The notes: generated by a model from the sequence alone, not told the origin. A stretch of 21,955 nt of DNA from an uncultured Lachnospiraceae bacterium (GCA_934338765.1 CAKRHL010000018.1:1-21955); one strand, 5' to 3'; positions 10,301-16,442 are shown, counted from the stretch's first letter. Program-made: numbers and translations.

Positions 10301-11326
10301 GGCATTGATCTGAAAGTTGGATTTGGCAGCAGTTATCCATATAATGATTACACCGTAGAGGGCAAGTATGAGACACCTACCCGCTGGAGAGGAACGATAC
10401 AGTTAAGTACATTGATCGAAAACGGATATCAGTGCTGGTCTGTAAGTAATGGTAAGGCAGCAGGAACAAGCCTTAAGCTTTTTAAGGACTGGGGCAGATT
10501 CCCGTTCAAGATCGATACATCAGCGGCTCAGGCGCTGACCATGCAGGGCGAGGCAACCAAGACAGGTATTAAGCTGAGCTGGACGCAGGATGATTTTGAC
10601 ACTCTGGCCGGATACAATATTTACCGTTCCAAGACGGAGGATGGCCAGTATAGTCGTCTCAACAAGACAGTGATCCCGGCAGACACCAAAGAGTGGTTTG
10701 ATGATACGATCGAGCCGGGTGAAAAGTATTATTACAATTTCACGGTGGTGAAGTCGGATATGACGGAATCAGAGCCGTCCGGAAAGGTTTCGGTTCATGC
10801 ACTGGATACCATGGCACCGGATATTTACCATACTCCGGTCAGAAGCGTGTTTGAGGGCAACAATCTGGTTATCAGTGCAACCATTTCGGATAACATAAAG
10901 ATTGAGTCAGCCACCCTGTACTACAGAGTGAAGGGGACAAAAGAATGGCATGAGAAGACTATGTCAGCAAGTAATGATAAGTTCTTTGCCGTGATCTCTG
11001 CGGATTATGTAACCATAGAGGGGCTGGAGTATTATATTTCCGCTACCGATGGTGTCAATGTGACGAACCGTGGAACGGCAGAGGAGCCAAATGAAGTGCT
11101 GATTCAGAAAAATATAGGCAAGGATGAATTTGGTGATGTGGATGGCAATGGCATGATTGAATTGAAGGATGCCCTGATGGTACTGCAGGCTGCCAATGAC
11201 AGATTAAATCTTACAGAGGAGCAGTTTGCGCGGGCAGACTGGAATCAGGACGGAGAGCTGTCAGCAATGGAGGCACTGCGTATCTTACAGTTTGTCAATG
11301 GATCTGTCAGCACGATCGTACCATAA
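4337..11326 (+). CDS. Giant secreted subtilisin-like (S8) protease with C-terminal type I dockerin
   Basis: The 2329-residue protein begins with a signal peptide (1-25), a repeated propeptide start and a chaperone-like prodomain (about 150-245). The S8 catalytic domain follows with Asp290 (VIDTGVD), His345 (GHGTHVAG), oxyanion Asn435 (AGNNG) and Ser513 (GTSMAAP), so the full active site is present. An insert of calcium-loop type, NDGIDNDGDG, follows the Asp. Downstream lie a beta-sandwich region (about 600-750), a beta-helix-like segment (from about 760), three BIG2 domains (about 1116-1368), an RCC1-like propeller (about 1370-1700), an SbsA-type Ig domain (about 1706-1800), an acidic linker, a second beta-helix end (NYWGTT, 1913-1918), FN3 (about 2065-2155) and a dockerin. 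The dockerin has two good calcium loops, starting at Asp2267 (DVDGNGMIELKD) and Asp2301 (DWNQDGELSAME). It should therefore dock extracellularly onto a cohesin such as those encoded next door. Start: ATG after AGGAAGGGAGAG. Confidence 0.93.
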   Translation: MKRKKWKNYLSVALCASMVIAGSNAQSMSGGMIQKLAAQSMSGGMIQKLAAQGVADAQAVGSQTTGRQAEEKDGQNIIRLGDGARKVMTETSFVHYDKTKENVDTPEATKDPVLEMIAQNQEKESEKTVDPAAETEKSPVNEKGEVTEPFDQAYPDVFESGDVEYAANSIMLKMKASSVSGVKKNLQDAGIGKLERIFKTEDATWYTAYLFKGKDVDKVIEKVRAIKKVLVAEYNFKYETTAVSEEVAGNPKAADQWVLNAGGIQDSWKELKAQGVDAGGSSSVTVAVIDTGVDYNHEDLKDNIWKNTEEIPNDGIDNDGDGIVDDYYGADMVNGSGSAMDDEGHGTHVAGIIAASNNDKGVVGIAYNTKIMPIKAGDASGYFMQDNIAKAINYAYEKGADVINMSFGGSASSVAVQDALSMAYSRCVLVASAGNNGAPNEATDSYPIPVPNYPAALSYVMGVMSVDEDGVESGFSNWDATVFNNKEYEVYAPGEQILSTIPGDRYASLSGTSMAAPVVAAEAALLRSRYKDLDKYPTKFIYGQISGTADKKVICANPEKHTVMGLPHNIPGMVNFKEAMIRLPKPEVGMSDYAIFDTAGFSADTEGLTAGCEEINNGDGVVDAGETIALGLTLRNRWGMSKNTKVHLEAKSSTGEIDNPYVTFLNNDIDYRSVGTYSENDCGKLYGKDDEEWTGWQDPFYVKIDKNCPNNATITIQVTVTCENGLDEADTEIYRKTSKIRLAVRRGQMLPNKITEDTTLTKDNIYIIPNSMVVMEGVTLTVEPGTKIQFWSSDAQDSYAETGIAYLKVQGKLVCKGTEEEMVELFPSEYMGNYRVEVYASGSGTVDMEYTKVTNPYLHDIDTISNCEFVQNFPRQLYGGRNLDGGKVMESSDHGEVYADNIEDSSFYQLGSQYNNSYNQFQLSGMFNRCIFVDSGINFYGGSLKTKYTNCVFYGNNNRYDSKKDSSDPDDSYSGATSSLTLPVGMSELAVEEIAYRQETGTTYVAFKRNDTSGDNDIILDHFFEYAGLKRAVPDDKEEADYLSSAYSGYSMFMGLSYKNGKVYDCNGKIIPDEIDVNVNGTYQSYYNVYLYSSIINVEGGWYGTRVDLAEVSGDVYVSDIALDDYLINMDMESTAQIHADITPATVDRGKLIYESEDPSVAEVSDSGKITPKSQGTTNIKVYSPDKAVWNYVTVNVKETVALEKLVIKPEKNTLAVGETKKLTTVFYPKNTTKRNVQYTTSDASVAVVDDRGKVTAKSAGTVQITVTGAGGIEAEAEITCVIPAQSLTFDQNVYMTTLDQEDGTAFYPTISPADSTDQELIWESSDKDIAYIDDSGRLVKKQNGAVTLRASLKGTSLSADMDLYIQDQVPAVQIKKMLQYGNDTRYLLGEDGGLWKIGGGCRYPERIDEVGTVKDFCATNGLYVIDTQGVLRHYNESFDGESGAHQFIMDNDFSVLNNVVALNEGWGSSVYAITSSGKLFALGENSYGQLGDDTTNTVWNETVPVELNAKVKKVVSSYSMALMLDEDGNVYTTGGCNTKIQKPVKIGENAKDIYSNTTEYDAFIDFGNTVKRVNYYRSSVNLTEAETFAKTKADEKLYGNYKDSYYLEDGRVYMKGYNNNGQLGVGTTKDMEEYSEPMKNITDATRVFWLNNTVYVQTETGALYAVGQGNNYFLGNGRTSDGLIPERVPFGMTFSGDYPQLKQWNATPIASSEVDGLQGDKMQLIFNNHIVRGSTYNSIKVRDKDEKALTLSKDIDMQYLNLTFEEELTKDAEYTLTIPKGALAFPSGETNDEIAIKFVYMGEETTKEDGSSDGQTGTETGNDLEDPNDAGEEDDASEVHETQKDEELLAQRKQLTKEDVEKQWKQFVDNGMNTIFYSNAIINRLNNDDTETWLRIKAPDSDNYTMVGLGGNYWGTTNQKLIDKQILDFNDFQSLAEINTGKILTEAPKDTYPFVTDAYLEREDKKVTEVGNDLVTFVVEFNRDMDTGIDLKVGFGSSYPYNDYTVEGKYETPTRWRGTIQLSTLIENGYQCWSVSNGKAAGTSLKLFKDWGRFPFKIDTSAAQALTMQGEATKTGIKLSWTQDDFDTLAGYNIYRSKTEDGQYSRLNKTVIPADTKEWFDDTIEPGEKYYYNFTVVKSDMTESEPSGKVSVHALDTMAPDIYHTPVRSVFEGNNLVISATISDNIKIESATLYYRVKGTKEWHEKTMSASNDKFFAVISADYVTIEGLEYYISATDGVNVTNRGTAEEPNEVLIQKNIGKDEFGDVDGNGMIELKDALMVLQAANDRLNLTEEQFARADWNQDGELSAMEALRILQFVNGSVSTIVP
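4409..4492 (+). repeat. 39-bp perfect tandem repeat at the signal-peptide junction
   Basis: Two identical 39-base copies (4409-4447, 4448-4486) plus six bases of a third encode a 13-residue unit, AQSMSGGMIQKLA, twice. The unit begins at the predicted signal peptidase site. It keeps the frame and repeats an alanine-rich, cleavage-like sequence. Replication slippage is the likely origin. Confidence 0.95.
6900..9880 (+). other. AT-rich insert-like block within the subtilase gene
   Basis: By hand count G+C is 29/60 at 6241-6300, 16/60 at 7081-7140, 17/60 at 7501-7560, 18/60 at 9001-9060 and 36/60 at 10501-10560; the BIG2 stretch is intermediate (26/60 at 8041-8100). Codon choice shifts with it. 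The block encodes a partial beta-helix, three BIG2 domains, the RCC1 propeller and an SbsA-type Ig domain. Boundaries are approximate. It is most simply read as a horizontally acquired module cassette kept in frame. Confidence 0.6.
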
Positions 11327-11346
11327 AGGATGATCATGATGTGGGG

Positions 11347-11374
11347 TTTCCCTGGGGCTTATGCCCTAGGGAAA
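11347..11374 (+). terminator. Strong hairpin between protease and scaffoldin genes
   Basis: A 12-bp stem (11347-11358 with 11363-11374, one G-T wobble) with a 4-base loop is followed by a weak, interrupted T tail (TTTCGTATTTT). It could be a leaky terminator or an mRNA-stabilising or processing element, allowing different amounts of protease and scaffoldin from one transcript. I found no convincing separate promoter in the remaining 45 bases. Confidence 0.6.
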
Positions 11375-11418
11375 TTTCGTATTTTGACTTACAACGATAG
11401 GAAAGGCTTGGTATAAAA

Positions 11419-13467
11419 ATGGGACATGGGAAAAGAACATGGAAAAAGCTGTGGTCTGTTTTACTGACTGTGGCACTATGCCTGACGATATTACCGACGG
11501 ATTTCGTAAAAGCTGATTCTGAGACGGTGGAGGCAGTGCCGAGATTGCAGATTTCCACCAACGGTCAGGTGGATCAGTGGAATACCGGTGTTGGTCAGGG
11601 GCAATGGTTTTATATAAACATAGAAGCGTATGATCTGAAAGATGTGGGTGGACTGGATTTATCCATTCCGTATGATACAGATATATTTCAGGTGTCCGAT
11701 GTGTATGTGGGAGATCTTCTCTCAGATGAGAAGGTTTTAAGCGATGTCAGAAAGGAAGAGGGGATCATTCAGGTCTCAGCCATTTCTGCAGATGGGATCA
11801 CGGGGAACGGAAGTCTCATTCAGATCAGTGGTTACCTCAAGGATGATGCAGCTGTTGGGGAACATACCTTAAAGATTCTTTTGGGTGAATGGTACGATAC
11901 CGACAGAAATACAGTTGACATCCAAAGAGGCGAGAGTGTCTTTACGGTCAAAGAAGGTACCGGACAAAAGGATGCCCTGGAATTTGCAATGTTTACTGTT
12001 CCGGGCAAGTATGAGGTGAAAAAGGGAAACCGGATCCATTGTGTGGTTAGCTGTACGAATTTGAAAAAGCTTGCAGGGGGAAGTATTGTTTTTAATTATG
12101 ATGCAAAGCTTTTCAAGCTGTTAAAGATTACGCCTACGTCAGAGCTAAAAGAAAAAAATGTGGTTTATACCGTAAATGATAATGTACCGGGAAATATTAA
12201 GACAAGCTTTTTGTGTGATCAGGCGATCAATGAGGATGGATATTTAAATTTGTTTGAACTGGACTTTCAGGTGACCGGTAATTACGAGGGAGATGTGACG
12301 ATCACAGGTACTCCGGAGGGACTTGTCTCAGAAGATCTGGAGGAGATGACAGGGAAAACGATGGCATTGTTTTTACATCAAAGTCTCGTGGAGGAGATTG
12401 ATGAGAACAATAAAATGTGGCTGGAACCGGAAACAGGTGAAAACTCCAATGAGTTGAAGCTTGCATTGAAAATCACATCGGAAAAGGGCGTGGCAGCAGG
12501 AGATTTTAAGCTGATATACAATTCTGATTACCTTATCTGTAAAGAGGTTACGGTGGATGATGGAGTCGGAAAAGCAGGAGGCTATCTTATTACCAATGAA
12601 AAGATTGATGGAGGACAGGTGAGCTTTTCGTATGTGGATCCCAAGGGGAACTCCGGTGAGCAGACGCTGCTGCATCTGACATTTCAAAAATCAGAGTTTA
12701 TTTATGATGATCTGGAGGTTGTGTTATCAGGAAAAAATGTGGTGGACAAGGATTTTAAGGATGTGAAATTGTCCTATGTACCATATACTATCTATCTATA
12801 TGATCCGGATGCAACAGAAAGTCCTGAGCCGAGTCATACACCGGAAAGTACAGACAAACCGAAAAGTACAGACAAACCGGAAACCAGCAGGAAACCGGGA
12901 ACCACCGACAAACCGACACCAAGCCGGACACCGGGCAGTACTGATGGGCCGGAAGTCAGTCAGATTCCCGGGGTAACGGAGGTTCCACAGGCACCACAGG
13001 AACCACAGCCGCCGGCCGGGCAGGACACAGGAAGTGATCCGTCCCTGACCGGAGAGCAGGGAAATGGTTCTGTGGCGGGAGATATGGATCGTATCGGCTA
13101 TACACATAATGCAGGTTCCCTGTCCTATACGATTGTGAAAAAAGCAGGCACAAAGCAGGGCGAGGTATTTGTAAAAAAGGCACGCAATAAAAAACTCACT
13201 TCGGTTGTTATACCAAAGAAAGTAAAGATTGGGAAAAAATGGTACAAGGTGACAGGAATTGCCAAGAATGCATTTAAGGGATGCAAAAGTTTAAAGAAAA
13301 TTACCATTAAGACGAAGACTTTGAAAAAAGTAGGCAAGAATGCGATCAAAGGAATTTACAAAAAAGCCAAAATTATTTGTCCAAAGAAAAAGAAGGTGTA
13401 TATTAAAAAATACAAAAAACTTTTTAAAAAGAATACCGGTTATCGAAAAACAATGAAAATAAAATAG
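11419..13467 (+). CDS. Secreted scaffoldin-like protein: three cohesin-like modules, Pro/Thr linker, Lys-rich LRR tail
   Basis: A signal peptide (1-32, cleaved near VKA) leads into three similar beta-sandwich units at about 43-178, 185-318 and 333-455. The first reads clearly as cohesin: SIPYDTDIFQVSDVYVGDLL, then GIIQVSAISADGITGNGSLI and an AVGEHTLKI strand. The other two keep the pattern (FNYDAKLFKLLKI; FKLIYNSDYLICKEVTV) but are more divergent. Residues 464-552 are a Pro/Thr/Ser linker with STDKP repeats. The tail (568-682) is one BspA-type LRR_5-like module in which 40 of 115 residues are Lys. There is no dockerin, sortase signal or membrane anchor, so the basic tail may hold the protein on teichoic acids (inference). 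The gene lies 92 bases after the dockerin protease, its obvious candidate partner. AGGAAAGG at 11399-11406 supports the ATG. Confidence 0.85.
   Translation: MGHGKRTWKKLWSVLLTVALCLTILPTDFVKADSETVEAVPRLQISTNGQVDQWNTGVGQGQWFYINIEAYDLKDVGGLDLSIPYDTDIFQVSDVYVGDLLSDEKVLSDVRKEEGIIQVSAISADGITGNGSLIQISGYLKDDAAVGEHTLKILLGEWYDTDRNTVDIQRGESVFTVKEGTGQKDALEFAMFTVPGKYEVKKGNRIHCVVSCTNLKKLAGGSIVFNYDAKLFKLLKITPTSELKEKNVVYTVNDNVPGNIKTSFLCDQAINEDGYLNLFELDFQVTGNYEGDVTITGTPEGLVSEDLEEMTGKTMALFLHQSLVEEIDENNKMWLEPETGENSNELKLALKITSEKGVAAGDFKLIYNSDYLICKEVTVDDGVGKAGGYLITNEKIDGGQVSFSYVDPKGNSGEQTLLHLTFQKSEFIYDDLEVVLSGKNVVDKDFKDVKLSYVPYTIYLYDPDATESPEPSHTPESTDKPKSTDKPETSRKPGTTDKPTPSRTPGSTDGPEVSQIPGVTEVPQAPQEPQPPAGQDTGSDPSLTGEQGNGSVAGDMDRIGYTHNAGSLSYTIVKKAGTKQGEVFVKKARNKKLTSVVIPKKVKIGKKWYKVTGIAKNAFKGCKSLKKITIKTKTLKKVGKNAIKGIYKKAKIICPKKKKVYIKKYKKLFKKNTGYRKTMKIK
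12847..12879 (+). repeat. 18-bp period repeat in the linker of the scaffoldin gene
   Basis: Two identical 15-base cores (12847-12861 and 12865-12879), three bases apart, encode STDKP units of the Pro/Thr linker. Such repeats commonly vary in number between strains. Confidence 0.75.
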
Positions 13468-13523
13468 CCGGAAGACACACAAAGTTTAGAAGCTTTCCGA
13501 AAATATCAAAGGTAATGATCAGG

Positions 13524-13572
13524 CAGGCGTAGCATCAGGCGGCACTGAAAGCTGTTTGGATGTTTACGCCTG
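13524..13572 (+). other. Long-loop inverted repeat in the gap after the scaffoldin gene
   Basis: CAGGCGTA (13524-13531) pairs perfectly with TACGCCTG (13565-13572) around a 33-base loop. No T tail follows, so it is not a typical terminator, and it matches no riboswitch I know. It is the only structure seen in the 170-base gap 13468-13637. Confidence 0.35.
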
Positions 13573-13637
13573 TTAACGATGGAAAATTATAACAGATACA
13601 GGAATTAAAAAGATGAAATGCAGGAGAACCGGGGAAT

Positions 13638-13925
13638 GTGCCGTCTTTTTCTGTTACAAAACGAAGGGCGGGAAATATCCCGTATCTTCAGATCAAAGTG
13701 AAGGGGAGGCGGAAGGAATATGCACAGATATATGTGTCAGTAGATGGCGGCTCCTATAAAAAGCTGGTACTCAGTAATAGCTCCATTGGAAGGTTAAAGG
13801 GAGTATTCCGCATCCGGTACCGGGAGGGATATCGTTATTTTAAGATCAGGCTCAGGACATATAGGATCGTGTCAGGAAAGAAAGTATACAGTGAACTTTC
13901 TGATCCCGTGAAGGTAAAGCTGTAA
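13638..13925 (+). pseudogene. Remnant of a C-terminal FN3-like surface-protein domain
   Basis: The open frame can start only at GTG 13638 with a poor ribosome site, and in-frame similarity to linker sequence (AGEPGNVPSFSV) already begins at 13617, just after an in-frame TGA at 13614. The 95 residues look like the last FN3-type repeat of a Lachnospiraceae surface protein: QIYVSVDGGSYKKL followed by YFKIRLRTYRIVSGKKVYSE and a VKVKL end. There is no signal peptide. The simplest reading is a decayed 3' end of a former surface-protein gene, perhaps a longer version of this locus. A short real protein cannot be excluded. Confidence 0.55.
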
Positions 13926-13937
13926 AAGTAGTATTCG

Positions 13938-13979
13938 ATAATCTGATGTTAAGGAATCAAATGTCCCGCATCAGATTAT
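13938..13979. terminator. Inverted repeat between convergent genes
   Basis: An 11-bp perfect stem (13938-13948 with 13969-13979) with a 20-base loop lies between the FN3-like remnant and the convergent nuclease-like gene. T-rich sequence follows on the plus strand only weakly. It probably serves as a bidirectional terminator. Confidence 0.5.
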
Positions 13980-13990
13980 TGTTTATGTAA

Positions 13991-14740
13991 CTATATATTT
14001 CGATATGTATATGCTCGTCCTTTTTTGCCGGTGCGTTCCACAATATTCAGGGAATACAGGATCCCCAGCAGTGTCTGGGCATAACTTACCGGTATATGGG
14101 CGGCCTTGGCAAAATCCTTTGATGTATAATCCGGGGAAAGCCCTTCCGGGAGAAAGCATTTGTAGTCGGCAGGGCTGCCAATATAAAATTCATCCACTAG
14201 CTCCGTCGGGATCCGGTCAAAGCGGGAGGAACCCTTTTTGCGGTCACGGCTCCAGCCGTTTAACAGGCGATATTCATCTGCGTCAATGAGGATCAGACAC
14301 AGGTGGAGATTGGGATTATCCAGATACATTTTTATTTTATAAAGCTCCGGAACAGCATCGTAAATGGTGCCTGTTTTCGGAGATTTTCTTTTGGCGGAGA
14401 TTTCACCTGTCTCCTCGTTGATCCAGTAAAGATATTTCGTGTGGACGATGGGGTACACAATGGTAACCGGATAATATTTCAAAAAAGTGTCCAGCTTGCG
14501 GCGCAGCTTGTCAAATCCTCTGGTCTGGATCTCAATGATCTCTCCGTCCTGTAAAATATCCGCCACAAAGTTTTCCACAGGAATCTCCTGATGCTCCGGA
14601 TCCGGCTCATAAAATGCTTTGAGCACCGCATGGACCGTTTTTTCAGACAGTGTGCCAATGCCCATGGATGCCCGCTCCTGATTGATGATCTTGCGGCATG
14701 CCTGATGAAATAATATAACGTCATTATCACAGATGGACAT
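13991..14740 (-). CDS. Putative PD-(D/E)XK-fold protein with C-terminal winged helix
   Basis: I start at the ATG at 14740-14738 (249 residues) because GGAGG at 14753-14749 lies 8 bases before it; the GTG at 14749 overlaps that site. The N-terminal half fits a PD-(D/E)XK core: a helix with Glu34 (LSEKTVHAVLKAF), a strand with Asp61 (ENFVADILQDG), then IIEIQTR holding Glu70 and Gln72, where classical enzymes have E-x-K, and a helix with LRRKLDTFLKYYP. A middle region (about 100-195) follows, then a winged-helix-like end (about 206-249, DFAKAAHIPVSYAQTLLGIL and a basic wing GKKGRAYTY). I read it as a DNA-binding, possibly nuclease-related protein; I do not know a characterised homologue. It is monocistronic with a strong promoter. 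Confidence 0.7.
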   Translation of the reverse strand: MSICDNDVILFHQACRKIINQERASMGIGTLSEKTVHAVLKAFYEPDPEHQEIPVENFVADILQDGEIIEIQTRGFDKLRRKLDTFLKYYPVTIVYPIVHTKYLYWINEETGEISAKRKSPKTGTIYDAVPELYKIKMYLDNPNLHLCLILIDADEYRLLNGWSRDRKKGSSRFDRIPTELVDEFYIGSPADYKCFLPEGLSPDYTSKDFAKAAHIPVSYAQTLLGILYSLNIVERTGKKGRAYTYRNI

Positions 14741-14748
14741 AGGTTTCA

Positions 14749-14753
14749 CCTCC
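14749..14753 (-). promoter_or_regulatory. Ribosome binding site deciding the start of the PD-(D/E)XK-like gene
   Basis: On the minus strand GGAGG precedes ATG 14740 by 8 bases. The alternative GTG start begins with the last G of this site, so the ATG is preferred. Confidence 0.8.
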
Positions 14754-14788
14754 GGTTTCCTGTAAATTCTTAAGAAGCAACAAAGAAA

Positions 14789-14817
14789 ATTCTAGACGAC
14801 ACATGGGAGAATGTCAA
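14789..14817 (-). promoter_or_regulatory. Near-consensus sigma-A promoter for the PD-(D/E)XK-like gene
   Basis: On the minus strand TTGACA (14817-14812) and TAGAAT (14794-14789) are exactly 17 bases apart. The leader to the ATG is about 40 bases and includes a TTCTTAAGAA palindrome (14767-14776) that could be an operator. Confidence 0.75.
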
Positions 14818-14827
14818 CGCTCAAAAT

Positions 14828-14857
14828 GTATGGATCGGATCAAAAAAGGGCATACTA
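14828..14857 (+). promoter_or_regulatory. Sigma-G-type (forespore) promoter of the germination gene
   Basis: GTATG (14828-14832), 18 bases, then CATACTA (14851-14857) fits the Bacillus subtilis sigma-G pattern GHATR-N18-CATWHTA at every position. Expression in the forespore is what a GerA-family gene needs. Confidence 0.65.
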
Positions 14858-14889
14858 TTGTCCGATAGAACAGATCTGAGAATATAGTG

Positions 14890-14905
14890 CCGCAGACGTC
14901 TGCGG
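14890..14905 (+). repeat. Perfect 16-bp GC-rich palindrome in the gerA-like leader
   Basis: CCGCAGACGTCTGCGG reads identically on both strands and ends 3 bases before the Shine-Dalgarno GGAGGG (14909-14914). In RNA it forms at most a tight stem; in DNA it could bind a dimeric regulator. Confidence 0.8.
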
Positions 14906-14919
14906 AATGGAGGGTGCAT

Positions 14920-16356
14920 ATGGCAGACATATTTCAGGGAGATTTTGAAAAACGGGATGAGGAGATCAAAAAGCTGCTTCGCATCGAGGACAGCTTTGAT
15001 CTGATCCGCAGGCGTTTTGTGATCGGTGGCAGACAGGCAGCGTTTTATACAGTGGATGGATTTTTGAAGGGCGAAGTTTCGGAGAAGGTGATGGAGTTTT
15101 TTTATAAGATTACGCCGGAGCAGATGCCCGGGGATTTTGCAGCTTTTTTGCAGCAGAAGATCCCATATCTGGATCTGATGAAGCTTGCAGATCAGGAGGC
15201 ATTTGTAAAAGCAGTGCTTTCCGGTATGAGCTGTCTGCTGGTGGAGGGCTATGATATTATTCTTGCGCTGGATTTCAGGGAGTATCCCGGTCGCAGCGTG
15301 GATGAGCCGGATAAGGATAAGGTGCTTCGGGGAGCAAGGGATGGATTTATTGAGTCTCTGATCCCCAACATGGCTCTGATCAGACGGCGTATCAGAGATC
15401 CGGAGTTATCCTTTACGCTGGTGGATATCGGGAGGAGCTCTAAGACTGATGTGGCAGTCTGTTATATGCGAAACCGCGTGAATCCCGGTGTGCTCCGGGA
15501 GCTTATGAAGCGACTGCGGGGAGTTGATGTGGATTCTCTCACCATGAACCAGGAGAGTCTGGGAGAATGTATTTTCAAAAAAGGCTGGCTGAATCCATTT
15601 CCAAAGTTTAAGTTTTCGGAACGGCCGGACACCACAGCAGCATGTATTCTGGAGGGAAGCATTGTGATCCTGTGTGACAATTCTTCGGCAGCGATGATTC
15701 TGCCAACCTCCCTGTTTGAGATCATAGAGGATGCCAATGATTATTATTTTCCTCCGGTGACAGGGACATATCTGCGTTTCAGCCGTTTTATCATTAATGT
15801 GGTGTCGATCTTTCTGACCCCGGTTTTTATCCTGCTGATGCGGCACGAGGACTGGGTTCCCCACGCCTTTGAATTTATAAAGATACAGGATCCCATGTAT
15901 ATTCCGCCGGTGGCGCAGCTTCTGATCCTGGAGGTGGCGATCGACGGTCTTCGGATGGCGGCGGTCAATACACCCAATATGCTCAATACCCCGCTAAGTA
16001 TTATTGCGGGTATTGTGTTTGGGGATTACACGGTGAAAGCGGGCTGGTTTAATTCTGAGATCATGCTTTATATGGCATTTGTGGCCATTGCCAATTACAG
16101 CCAGAGCAATATGGAGCTTGGCTATGCGATCAAATTTATGCGTATACAGCTTTTGATCCTCACCGGAATCTTTGGACTCTGGGGATTTCTGGCGGGTACG
16201 GTGATCCTCATTGTGACGCCGTTGTGCACCCGAACCATCAACGGACGCAACTATTTGTACCCTCTGATCCCTTTTGATAAGGTGCAGTTAATGAAGCGGT
16301 TTTTCCGGGTGAGTCTCAGTGAAAATGAAAAGCTTAACCATCAAAGTTCTAAATAG
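14920..16356 (+). CDS. GerA-family spore germination protein (GerAA/SpoVAF-like)
   Basis: The 478-residue protein matches the GerA A-subunit family in length and layout. A cytoplasmic N-terminal domain carries ESFDLI-like start sequence (EDSFDLIRRRFVIGGRQAAF) and the family hallmark R-x-G-F-x-E-x4-N-x2-L-I-R-R-R (RDGFIESLIPNMALIRRR), followed by four to six membrane helices and a basic tail. These proteins sit in the inner spore membrane and sense germinants or, for SpoVAF, act with the SpoVA channel. No B or C subunit genes adjoin it, and the VGGR-type N-terminus suggests the solitary SpoVAF-like branch. I choose ATG 14920 because GGAGGG lies just upstream; the earlier GTG at 14887 falls before the palindrome with no ribosome site. 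Transcription is probably sigma-G dependent and ends at the hairpin from 16443. Confidence 0.9.
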   Translation: MADIFQGDFEKRDEEIKKLLRIEDSFDLIRRRFVIGGRQAAFYTVDGFLKGEVSEKVMEFFYKITPEQMPGDFAAFLQQKIPYLDLMKLADQEAFVKAVLSGMSCLLVEGYDIILALDFREYPGRSVDEPDKDKVLRGARDGFIESLIPNMALIRRRIRDPELSFTLVDIGRSSKTDVAVCYMRNRVNPGVLRELMKRLRGVDVDSLTMNQESLGECIFKKGWLNPFPKFKFSERPDTTAACILEGSIVILCDNSSAAMILPTSLFEIIEDANDYYFPPVTGTYLRFSRFIINVVSIFLTPVFILLMRHEDWVPHAFEFIKIQDPMYIPPVAQLLILEVAIDGLRMAAVNTPNMLNTPLSIIAGIVFGDYTVKAGWFNSEIMLYMAFVAIANYSQSNMELGYAIKFMRIQLLILTGIFGLWGFLAGTVILIVTPLCTRTINGRNYLYPLIPFDKVQLMKRFFRVSLSENEKLNHQSSK

Positions 16357-16410
16357 AACTACTTATAGACATTATGCACAAAACAAAATATTTCTTCTTA
16401 TTAAAAATGG

Positions 16411-16440
16411 TTGCTTTTTTGTGAAATAATATGTTAAAAT
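16411..16440 (+). promoter_or_regulatory. Promoter of the Na+/H+ antiporter gene
   Basis: TTGCTT (16411-16416) is followed after 17-18 bases by TTAAAAT (16434-16440). Transcription would start near 16446, inside the left arm of the adjoining terminator stem. Confidence 0.5.
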
Positions 16441-16442
16441 GT

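Noticed and set aside
11384..11417. TTGACT and TATAAA as a promoter for the scaffoldin
   Set aside because: The spacer is 22 bases and the -10 would touch the start codon, leaving no leader.
12847..12879. CRISPR-like or other functional DNA repeat
   Set aside because: The units are only two, short, in frame and encode a Pro/Thr linker.
13468..13637. Riboswitch such as a cyclic-di-GMP type
   Set aside because: One 8-bp stem is visible but the conserved core sequences of known classes are absent, and no intact gene follows.
14887..14919. GTG 14887 as the start of the germination protein
   Set aside because: It would encode the palindrome and lacks a Shine-Dalgarno, whereas ATG 14920 has GGAGGG at good spacing.
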